DNA of 6,422 nucleotides from the NCBI GenBank assembly GCA_910578525.1, contig CAJTRF010000045.1, positions 1 through 6,422 of the forward strand, written 5' to 3'. Shown here piece after piece: positions 1 to 5,417 of the stretch; positions within the stretch are counted from its first letter, which is position 1; every line of letters starts with the position of its first letter. The translations under genes were made by a program, and so were the position numbers. Source of the DNA: an uncultured Mycoplasmatales bacterium. GTDB taxonomy: Bacteria; Bacillota_I; Bacilli_A; Mycoplasmatales; Mycoplasmoidaceae. The notes below the pieces were generated by a model, which was given only the letters and a program-made list of their open reading frames with translations, did not search any database and had not been told where the DNA came from.

Positions 1-754
1 GGTTAATAAATATAAAATTGAATGGAATGTATTCAAAATATATTTGTTGTGATTTTTCTTCTTGTGAATCAATGAATTTGATGAATTCTTTGAGTTTATC
101 TTTACTCAGTCGGTGAAGTTCAACAAATTTAAACAAAATAAATCGTGTCGATGCTGATTCAATAATGAAATCAAGAAGATTGTTGACATCAACTCTTTCT
201 CGATCTTTTCTTATCACTGAGTCGATGATTCTGTAAATCGTTGGAATTGGAACTTCTTTGAATTTGTCATTTTTCAAGCATTCATTCACTCGTGTTTTTA
301 TTATGTTTTCGATTTTACTAGAAATTTCTGTTTCTTCTTGTTCTTGAACATCAAGAAGAATTTGAATACAAAAATTAAGATCGTTGTCATTCAAATTTTC
401 CATAATATTATCAAGTAATGTAGTCAGTTTTTGAATACAAAAATGTTTTGAAAGCGTGTAAATGTCTTTGTAATGTTCAATTGGAATAAAAACTTTGTCT
501 TTTGTTATGATTTCAATGAATTCTTCAATGATTTCTTCTTTCATATTATATTTGTTCTCAACTTCTACGATTTCGCGTTCAATCGATTTCATCATTTCTG
601 AATATTTATCCAAAAGATATTTTGAACAAAAGAAAAATCTCGAAAAATTGAATTGAACTGTATTCCCACTTTTTAATTGGATTTTCATTAAATCTCCGCC
701 TTCATTTTCTTTATTTGATCTTGAAAGATCAATTTCCAAATAGTTTTGGTTCAT
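1..754 (-). CDS. BTB-like N-terminal region protein, 3' end beyond the left edge
   Basis: An uninterrupted minus-strand frame of 251 codons starts at the ATG at 754-752 and runs off the left edge. An in-frame TGA lies at 832-830 with no other in-frame ATG between, so this start is the first available. The protein begins MNQNYLEIDLSRSNKENEGG. Residues about 24-115 look like a degenerate BTB/POZ-type fold (MKIQLKSGNTVQFNFSRFF, then SKYLLDKYSEMM, then EEIIEEFIEIITKDKVFIPI and EHYKDIYTLSKHFCIQKL). Residues about 120-230 are helical and BACK-like, including EVPIPTIYRIIDSVIRK and RFILFKFVELHRLSKDKLKE. Such N-termini are common in trichomonads ahead of ankyrin, F5/8C or coiled-coil regions, and which follows here cannot be seen. 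There is no signal peptide or membrane segment, so it is probably cytosolic or an adaptor. The open frame is solid; the BTB-like label is my inference. Confidence 0.75.
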   Translation of the reverse strand, partial: MNQNYLEIDLSRSNKENEGGDLMKIQLKSGNTVQFNFSRFFFCSKYLLDKYSEMMKSIEREIVEVENKYNMKEEIIEEFIEIITKDKVFIPIEHYKDIYTLSKHFCIQKLTTLLDNIMENLNDNDLNFCIQILLDVQEQEETEISSKIENIIKTRVNECLKNDKFKEVPIPTIYRIIDSVIRKDRERVDVNNLLDFIIESASTRFILFKFVELHRLSKDKLKEFIKFIDSQEEKSQQIYFEYIPFNFIFIN

Positions 755-759
755 TAAAA

Positions 760-766
760 TTTGTGA
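760..766 (-). promoter_or_regulatory. Initiator-like element of the BTB-like gene
   Basis: The minus strand reads TCACAAA here, matching the Trichomonas vaginalis initiator consensus TCA(+1)Y(T/A). The presumed +1 A at 764 leaves a 5' UTR of about 10 nt before the ATG at 754, within the very short range known for trichomonad mRNAs. In such AT-rich DNA a five-base match is weak alone; its position is the main support. Confidence 0.45.
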
Positions 767-926
767 AATTATTTTTAAACTTTTTGATAATTGATCATTC
801 AAAATATTTTCAATTTTGACAAAAAAAGGTCAAATACTTTTGAAAGAAAAATAAAATAAAATAAAAAAGTTAGTCAGATAAAAATATCTCATTTTAAAAA
901 TGATTTTAGACTTCGGACTTTTTTTC

Positions 927-959
927 AAAGAGTTTCTGAAAAAAAATTAAAATGCTTAA
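927..959 (+). repeat. 33-nt dispersed repeat, copy A
   Basis: This stretch begins aaagagtttctgaaaaa and matches 4608-4640 at 31 of 33 positions in the same orientation. The mismatches are a/t and c/t. Beyond the 33 nt the two sites share only a loosely similar ...ttgaaa... stretch. Both copies lie outside intact genes. In one frame both give RVSEK.LKCL, so the repeat may be a scrap of a decayed gene family rather than a regulatory element. Confidence 0.6.
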
Positions 960-1116
960 GAGTTGAAAGGCCTTTCCATTATTTTTGTAAATTTTTCAAA
1001 TTTAAATTAACTCATAGAATATGTTTTTCAATAGTAGCTTTTTCGGAAAAAGTTAAGGCTAAAACAGAATAATTTCGCCTAAACGATCATTTTCCAAAAT
1101 TTTACATTTCTATTAA

Positions 1117-1210
1117 ATAGTTTATTTTCTGAAAATAGTTTATTAAAAAAAAATAAAGATTGTAGTTTATTTTCAATATCTAAACAGATTTTAAAAATGA
1201 ATAGTTTATT
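1117..1210. repeat. Cluster of four RTAGTTTATT decamers
   Basis: ATAGTTTATT occurs at 1117-1126, 1135-1144 and 1201-1210, and GTAGTTTATT at 1162-1171, all in the same orientation with unequal spacing (18, 27 and 39 nt between starts). On the minus strand they read AATAAACTAY, so each contains an AATAAA hexamer downstream of the F5/8C gene stop. They could be redundant 3'-end signals, an upstream element of the BTB-like gene, or low-complexity drift. Confidence 0.5.
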
Positions 1211-1244
1211 AATGGCAAAAAACTGAAAAAAAAAAAAAAAACTA

Positions 1245-1250
1245 TTTATT
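1245..1250 (-). terminator. Putative polyadenylation signal of the F5/8C gene
   Basis: On the minus strand AATAAA lies 10 nt after the TGA stop (1263-1261). It is followed a few bases on by T16 (A16 at 1226-1241 on the plus strand). Trichomonad mRNAs use a UAAA-type signal close to the stop codon, which this hexamer contains. The motif is common in AT-rich DNA; position is the main support. Confidence 0.4.
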
Positions 1251-1260
1251 CAGATGTAAT

Positions 1261-2646
1261 TCAAACGACAGAAATTCTGCAATAAAGGAAACCAAAGTAA
1301 TCTAATGCGGATAGATTCAAAATATTAATCCCTTCAGAAGCACTTCCAATTTGTCTCAAACGCAAGTATCTAAAATATTCATCGTCATCAATATTCATGC
1401 TCATTTCGAAAGTGTTAGATTTTCCAGTATCATTCAGTGAATTTTCATTAATTCTTTCATCAAGAACAAACCATTTTAATCTATCATTAGAACCTTCGAT
1501 GCACCAACTTTTAAGGTGATTATTACCATTTACATACGTACGAATTGAATAGCATTTTGGTCTCACTTTCAAATTTTTAAAGTCGTAACAAATCCACGAA
1601 TTTTTTTCATTTGATGATTCGAAACAACTTTCTTTGTCTTCAAGATCAACTGCATTGTAAGGATTATAATCATCGTCGTTTTCAGAAAGCAAGAAAGATA
1701 AAGATGGAAAAACTGATGATGATGTAACTTCAACAACTCCTTTTTTATGAACGTTACCTCCACATTTTTCTGTTAAATAATGAATGATTCCTTTGAATCT
1801 TCCTTCTTTTGTTCCATCGTATTTGATTTCAAATGGTTCGTTTGAAACATCTTCAATTGGATTTGATTCAAATGAATAATAATCTGATGATGATGACGAT
1901 GATGATGAACTTGATGATGATGATGAATTGCGACGATGTTTGTGATGATGATGATGCTTGCGATGTTTGCGATGTTTATGTTGACGTTTTCGTTGACGGC
2001 TGGGATTTGGTTCTGGAATTCTTTCGCTTCTTTTTTCTTTTCGTTGTTGTTTAGGTCCTTGCGTAATTGTTCCAACGATTGAACCAAAGAATTCAAGTGC
2101 TGATATACTGATAACATTAGAGTTAATTGTGCTTTTTCCAGTTTGTCTTAAACGAAGATATCGATAGTATTTTTCTGATTTGATCTTTTTCATTCTAAAT
2201 ATATTTGCTTTCCCTGTTTCATCAAGTGAATTCTCTTCTTTTCTTTCATCGAGAACAGTCCAATCTTTCTTGTTCTTAGATCCTTCAATAACCCATGTTT
2301 GAAGATGATTGTTTCCATTTAAATATGATCGAATTGAATACATGTTTGGACTTACTTTTAATTTACGAAAGTCATAACAAATCCATGAATTTTTTTCGTT
2401 TGCTGATTCAAAACAACTTTTGATATCTTCAAAATCGGCGCAGTTGTACGGATTGTAATCTTCATCGTCATCTAACATTTGTAAAATTAAAGATGAATTT
2501 GTTGGAGGAATGACTGATGATGATGTAATATTAACTAAGCCTTCCAAGTGAACATTTCCTCCACATTTTTCTGTTAAATGTTGAATGATTCCTTTGAATA
2601 GACCTGATTCTGTATGATCATAAGAAATATCGATTGTATTTTTCAT
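1261..2646 (-). CDS. Tandem F5/8 type C (discoidin-like) domain protein
   Basis: A complete 461-residue protein. The ATG at 2646 is the first after an in-frame TAA six codons upstream. It contains two copies of one domain, residues about 6-191 and 273-454. Shared landmarks are FKGII..LTEKCGGNVH, TSSSV.P, YNPYN, SCFES.NEKNSWICYDF, YSIR.Y.NGNNHL, IEGS, VLDER..ENSL, TGK.N.F and YLRLRQ.G, then ISALEFFG or LSALDYFG. This order is that of trichomonad F5/8C domains with a galactose-binding-like beta-sandwich fold. The linker is rich in Lys/Arg (about 198-221) and His/Lys/Arg (222-240), then has 14 serines (241-254). No signal peptide or membrane segment is present, so it is probably intracellular; the basic stretch could act in nuclear import or nucleic-acid binding (inference). 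The ligand is unknown. Most family members I recall have a BTB-like N-terminus and one F5/8C unit; this one has none and two. It is divergent to the BspA pseudogene across about 50 bp. Confidence 0.85.
   Translation of the reverse strand: MKNTIDISYDHTESGLFKGIIQHLTEKCGGNVHLEGLVNITSSSVIPPTNSSLILQMLDDDEDYNPYNCADFEDIKSCFESANEKNSWICYDFRKLKVSPNMYSIRSYLNGNNHLQTWVIEGSKNKKDWTVLDERKEENSLDETGKANIFRMKKIKSEKYYRYLRLRQTGKSTINSNVISISALEFFGSIVGTITQGPKQQRKEKRSERIPEPNPSRQRKRQHKHRKHRKHHHHHKHRRNSSSSSSSSSSSSSSDYYSFESNPIEDVSNEPFEIKYDGTKEGRFKGIIHYLTEKCGGNVHKKGVVEVTSSSVFPSLSFLLSENDDDYNPYNAVDLEDKESCFESSNEKNSWICYDFKNLKVRPKCYSIRTYVNGNNHLKSWCIEGSNDRLKWFVLDERINENSLNDTGKSNTFEMSMNIDDDEYFRYLRLRQIGSASEGINILNLSALDYFGFLYCRISVV
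1885..1983 (-). repeat. Low-complexity tract encoding the His/Lys/Arg and poly-Ser linker
   Basis: On the plus strand this is a run of GAT/GAC/GAA-like triplets followed by imperfect ATG/ATT/GCG triplets. On the coding strand 1926-1885 gives 14 consecutive Ser codons (mostly TCA, with TCG and AGT), and 1983-1930 encodes the basic QHKHRKHRKHHHHHKHRR tract. The run keeps frame with both flanking domains. It is expected to vary in length by whole codons through slippage. Confidence 0.75.
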
Positions 2647-2660
2647 AATTTCACCTTTTA

Positions 2661-2668
2661 TTTATTGA
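2661..2668 (-). promoter_or_regulatory. Possible initiator-like element of the F5/8C gene
   Basis: The minus strand reads TCAATAAA, with the presumed +1 A about 20 nt before the ATG. It keeps TCA and the AT-rich context of the trichomonad initiator, but has A where the consensus wants a pyrimidine. No better match is near the start. Treat as a weak candidate. Confidence 0.2.
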
Positions 2669-2759
2669 AAAAGTTAATTTTTGTTTTTGATTTAAACTTT
2701 TTCTTTCACGAAACTTACGAGCGTCAAAATTCCATAACAAATTACGAAAATTTGTGAAA

Positions 2760-3497
2760 ATGCATTTTTTTTCTTGTCGATATCTTCAACAAATTGAAAT
2801 TCCAATAAATTCAAAACTTCAAACGATAGAACAATCAGCATTTGCATATACTTGTATTGAAAATCTTTCAATTCCATCGCGAGTTACTGAACTCAAAGAA
2901 TCATGGTGTTTTCAAACGGAAAATATAAAGAAAAATGATGTAAGTTCATCAAATCAATATTACAAAGGATATGAAAATAACAAAATGATTATTAGTAAAA
3001 CAAAAAATAAATATAACCGTCTTATTTTCTGCGCTAGAGATATCGAAAAAGTGACAAATCCTAACTTTATTGAGCATATCGATTCATGTGCATTTAACAA
3101 GTGTTTGAAACTTAAAAATATTGAAATTCCAAAAGATTCAAAACTTAAAACAATTTGTATGAGTGCATTTTTGGATTCTGGACTTGTAATCTTCGTCATT
3201 CCATCACATGTAGCTCAATTTGGATTAGGTTCATTTTGTAATTGTCAATATCTTAAAAGAATTGAGTTTGAAAGTGATTCAAAACTTCAAACAATTCCAG
3301 AAAAAGCATTCAGCGATTCAGTGATTGAAAGCATTATTATTCCACGTGAAGTTACAAAAATTGAACAAAATGCTTTTAGTAATTGTCGAAAACTTCAAAG
3401 AATTAAATATGAAAAAGATTCAAAACTTCAAGTGATTGAAAAAAATCATTTTCGAATACAATTATTAAATGTATTAAAATTCCATCACAATTATTAA
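2760..3497 (+). pseudogene. BspA-like pseudogene, open fragment 1
   Basis: This is the longest open piece from an ATG (2760); the frame also opens slightly upstream at a GTG (2754), unlikely as a eukaryotic start. It holds LRR units anchored at 2808, 3135, 3276 and 3417, and the first WC...KMII...LIFCARD...NPNFIEHIDSCAF insert. The first residues (KMHFF) are frame-shifted: upstream coding CENAFFSC joins only if one T of the T8 run is removed. The last 17 residues (HFRIQLLNVLKFHHNY) are also out of frame; restoring one G gives NAFSNTIIKCIKIPSQ. Neither end is a natural terminus. Confidence 0.8.
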
Positions 3498-4434
3498 CAA
3501 TTGAAGAAGGACTTTTCTATCAATGTGAAGAACTTAGAATAATCGTATTCGAAAATGATTCAAAACTCTAAACGATAGAAAATGAAGCATTCTACGGATC
3601 TTTTATCGAATGTTATTGAACTCAAAGATTGATGGTGTAATTTAACGCAATGCATGACTAATGTTAATGTAAATCCATCCAATCCTCGTTTCAAAATGTA
3701 TGAAGGTAAAATGATCATTGGAAAAACAGATATCGAACAAGATAATTATAATTGTCTTGTTTTTTGTTCACGTGATGTAAAAACTGTTAAAACTCCGAAC
3801 TTTACTAAACGAAATAATTCATGTGCATTCAATTTGTGTCGAGATCTTCGTCAAGTTGAAATTCCAAGTGATTCAAAACTTCAAATTATTAATGAAATGG
3901 CATTCAATAGAACATCACTTGAAGAGTTCACACTTCCTTCACAAATCATTCAAATTGGCAGTGATTCTTTTTCTCTTTGTTATAAACTTAAACAATTTAA
4001 TATTTTAGCTTCTTCACAGCTTCAAAAAATTGGCAAAGGTGCATTAAATTGCACATCAATTAAGAGCATCAGAATTCCATCACAAGTCACGCAAATTGAA
4101 AGATATTCTTTCTCTGGTTGTAGAAATCTATCAAAAATTGAATTTCCAATTGATTCAAAACACAAAATAATTGATAATTTTGCATTTGGTCATACATCAA
4201 TTCAAAACATAAGAATTCCATCGGAAGTTACAGAAATTCGTTGAAAAGCTTTTTATGAGTGTAAATACCTACAAAAAATTGAATTTCCAACAGATTCAAA
4301 GCTTAAAAAGATATGTGAACATGCATTTAGTAGAACATCTTTTCGATGTTTCAGATTTCCATCTCATGTCATTGAAATTGGTCCAAATGTTTTTTATGGC
4401 TCTACAAAACTTCAAATTATTGAAATCGTTGATG
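2808..4434 (+). repeat. 141-bp periodic LRR-coding repeat
   Basis: The anchor word gattcaaaactt (or variants) starts at 2808, 3135, 3276, 3417, 3557, 3870, 4011, 4152, 4293 and 4434. Ordinary spacing is exactly 141 bp. The 140-bp step 3417-3557 marks a one-base deletion. The steps 2808-3135 (327 bp) and 3557-3870 (313 bp) each contain a longer insert unit; the second is short by a deletion. These are coding repeats, not spacers or an array. Confidence 0.85.
3654..4244 (+). pseudogene. BspA-like pseudogene, open fragment 2
   Basis: This 196-codon piece starts at an internal ATG inside the second insert (MTNVNVNPSNPRFKMYEGK, then MIIGKT, LVFCSRD, PNF, SCAFNLC). It continues with LRR units anchored at 3870, 4011 and 4152. 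Just upstream in frame, CAATGC gives QC after WCNLT, so the ATG is an ordinary Met codon within the repeat and not a start. The frame is closed by TGA at 4242-4244 at a position that is Arg or Gln in sister repeats (VTQIERYSF, VTKIEQNAF), consistent with CGA to TGA. Confidence 0.8.
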
Positions 4435-4523
4435 ATGCTGAAATTGAATATATTGATCAGTATGCATTTAATAATATTTCTGATATCGCAATTTTCATGA
4501 CTCCCTCCAACCTGTTTTGTTAA
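4245..4523 (+). pseudogene. BspA-like pseudogene, C-terminal fragment
   Basis: After the TGA at 4242 the same frame stays open for 92 codons, starting KAFYECKYLQKIEFP, with units anchored at 4293 and 4434. It ends IFMTPSNLFC and TAA at 4521-4523. The last unit is divergent (DDAEIEYIDQYAFNN), as terminal capping repeats often are. No transmembrane helix or GPI-like tail follows, so the intact ancestor would not have been anchored through this end. Confidence 0.75.
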
Positions 4524-4607
4524 TTTGATATTTCAATTGAAGCTTTTAAAATTAAAATACAAAATTTTGAATTATTATTTCCATTATTGTTTTTCATTCA
4601 GTAGTGT
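4524..4607. other. Short AT-rich spacer after the BspA-like pseudogene
   Basis: After the natural-looking TAA the sequence is AT-rich with several TAAA words that could serve as 3'-end signals. No frame continues the LRR pattern. It ends where the second copy of the 33-nt repeat begins. Confidence 0.5.
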
Positions 4608-4640
4608 AAAGAGTTTCTGAAAAATAATTAAAATGTTTAA
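4608..4640 (+). repeat. 33-nt dispersed repeat, copy B
   Basis: It matches copy A at 927-959 at 31 of 33 positions, same orientation. Here it forms the beginning of a longer protein-like relic: the frame giving RVSEK.LKCL continues directly into NDLKKLVIDEIVSAIP. This favours a coding origin for the repeat. Confidence 0.6.
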
Positions 4641-4890
4641 ATGACTTGAAAAAGTTGGTAATAGATGAAATAGTTTCGGCAATTCCAATAAAAATCGTTC
4701 AAAATAACAAACAAAGAAAAACAGAGCGAAATAGATATGATTTTAATTCAAATACAAAAACAATTTCAGAAAAAGTTTACAATTGGTTCTAATTATAACC
4801 AACAACCGACAATGAAGCATAATTCATCTGATTTAAATTAAAAATCAGATGAAAATAATGATTCTTCTGATTTAAACAAAAAATTTTATT
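4610..4890 (+). pseudogene. Decayed coding relic of an unrecognised protein
   Basis: In one frame 4628-4789 is open for 54 codons: LKCLNDLKKLVIDEIVSAIP, KIVQNNKQRKTERNRYDFNS, NTKTISEKVYNWF. It is then broken by TAA at 4790. A one-base shift restores sense from 4791 (NYNQQPTMKHNSSDLN, then KSDENNDSSDLNKKFY), with TAA at 4839 and 4890. The composition (acidic/Ser/Asn repeat after a basic block) looks like real protein and not random AT-rich translation. ISEKVYNWF.NYNQ recalls the third helix of homeodomain-like folds (..V.NWF.N..), but this is a guess from a few residues. No start codon is convincing. It may belong with the relic after the A20 run. Confidence 0.45.
4823..4853. repeat. Perfect 12-bp inverted repeat (hairpin potential)
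   Basis: The arm ttcatctgattt (4823-4834) is exactly complementary to aaatcagatgaa (4842-4853), leaving a 7-nt loop. The left arm also resembles ttcttctgattt near 4863, part of the SSDLN coding repeat. The fold could therefore be a by-product of coding sequence. Not followed by a T run, and a bacterial-type terminator is not expected here. Confidence 0.5.
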
Positions 4891-4910
4891 AAAAAAAAAA
4901 AAAAAAAAAA
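4891..4910 (+). repeat. A20 homopolymer
   Basis: Twenty consecutive A follow directly on ...ttttatt, where TAA closes one frame of the relic at 4890. It may be an expanded Lys-codon run in a decayed gene, or the poly(A) end of a retrocopy. Length is likely to be unstable and poorly sequenced. Confidence 0.7.
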
Positions 4911-4915
4911 GACTA

Positions 4916-5390
4916 AAATTTATCATATTTGCTTCTTTAAATGAATCAGAATCTTTTGATGATTTAGAAGGAGAATTTTTGGAAAAACTTGATACTAAAC
5001 AATCTATTGCTCAACAAAAAATTTGGCATGATGATGCTGAATCTAAATCTTTTTTTAAAAAAAATTTGAATTCATTAATTGTGCTTTTTGGAGAAAAATT
5101 GTGATGTTAAAAATGTTCTGCTTCAAAATGCAACAAATTTGTTTGTAATTAAAGATATAAAGGATGTTCAAAAAGGCGTCAGATTCGTCGATAGCAATGT
5201 TGCTAATTATTGCACGTTCTTTGGATTTGAAAAAAACAAAAGAAAGAACCGAAGCTCTTATTGTTCTTCAAAAACAGACTGATTTAATGAATTTGGATAT
5301 GATTATGAAGAAGAAGATGATGTTTAAAATGATGAAGAATATGAAGAAATTGATGAAGAAGATTTTTTTGATGACGAAAACGATAATTAA
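4916..5390 (+). pseudogene. Decayed coding relic with acidic C-terminal tail
   Basis: Protein-like sequence continues across frames. 4916-5101 gives FIIFASLNESESFDDLEGEF, LEKLDTKQSIAQQKIWHDDA, ESKSFFKKNLNSLI, then a shift. From about 5079 to 5165 it gives GEKNCDVKNVLL-like sequence reading EKNCDVKNVLLQNATNLF, VIKDIKDV. A further shift near 5165 gives FKKASDSSIAMLLIIARSLD, LKKTKERTEALIVLQKQTDL. A third shift near 5285 enters an acidic tail EFGYDYEEEDDV, TAA at 5325, then NDEEYEEIDEEDFFDDENDN and TAA at 5388-5390. At least three frameshifts and one internal stop are needed, so no functional product is expected. The family is not recognised; acidic tails of this kind occur in many nuclear or nucleic-acid-associated proteins. 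It may be the C-terminal part of the relic at 4610-4890. Confidence 0.5.
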
Positions 5391-5417
5391 TTTATGTTAA
5401 TACAATTCATATTATAA

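Larger units (their letters stand above)
767..1240. other. AT-rich intergenic spacer between two minus-strand genes
   Basis: This spacer holds the upstream region of the BTB-like gene and the 3' flank of the F5/8C gene. It has A- and T-rich runs, one copy of a 33-nt dispersed repeat (927-959) and four decamers RTAGTTTATT (1117-1210). The plus strand is open in one frame from about 930 to 1071, starting with RVSEKKLKCL, the same short peptide as in the relic near 4610. After that the frames are broken. I see no RNA gene or complete coding region. Confidence 0.6.
2696..4523 (+). pseudogene. BspA-like leucine-rich repeat (LRR_5) surface-antigen-family pseudogene
   Basis: Read through its lesions, this is about 600 codons of BspA-type LRR units such as IEIP.DSKLQTI...AF..TSIE.I.IPSQVT.IE..AFS.C..L, in a strict 141-bp (47-residue) register. 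Two copies of a longer insert, beginning ELK..WC and containing KMII.KT, L.FC.RD and PNF, replace the loop of one unit each (about 2890-3100 and 3615-3830). Lesions: TAA at 2735-2737 (Ser in IPSQ), an extra T in the T8 run 2765-2772, a missing G between 3446 and 3447, TAA at 3569-3571 (Gln in SKLQ), a deletion of about 20 nt at 3608-3614, TGA at 3630-3632, TGA at 4242-4244. The end ...TPSNLFC with TAA at 4521-4523 looks natural. The 5' end is lost: similarity fades near 2696 and no start ATG or signal peptide is visible. Intact relatives are proposed surface or adhesion proteins; this copy should make no full product. Sequencing error is an alternative for single lesions, not all seven. Confidence 0.85.

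Noticed and set aside
889..903. Hairpin tcattttaaaaatga and similar short palindromes
   Set aside because: Seven-base stems of A and T are expected by chance at this composition and nothing nearby gives them a role.
1833..2054. Plus-strand open frame rich in Met and Asp opposite the F5/8C gene
   Set aside because: It is the reverse reading of the Ser/His-codon microsatellite of the minus-strand gene; its content (Met/Asp runs, DDVCDDDDACD) is a by-product of triplet repeats.
1569..2117. Additional minus-strand open frames within the F5/8C gene
   Set aside because: They overlap the 461-codon frame, which has clear duplicated domains; their translations are Ile/His/Lys-rich with no motif.
2754..2759. 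GTG at 2754 as start of the LRR coding region
   Set aside because: The gene is nuclear and eukaryotic, and the LRR coding clearly extends upstream in the adjacent frame across the T8 run, so this is not a natural start.
2692..3199. Minus-strand open frames antisense to the BspA-like pseudogene
   Set aside because: The plus strand shows the LRR pattern in register; the antisense translations are hydrophobic shadows of it.
2808..4434. Regular direct repeats considered as a CRISPR or satellite array
   Set aside because: The 141-bp period is codon-perfect and translates as LRR units; there are no identical short repeats with unique spacers, and the genome looks eukaryotic.
3823..4500. Plus-strand open frames at 3823-4008 and 4255-4500 in other frames of the LRR region
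   Set aside because: They are shifted readings of the same LRR repeats; the true frame gives the IEIP.DSKL pattern, including through 4245-4523.
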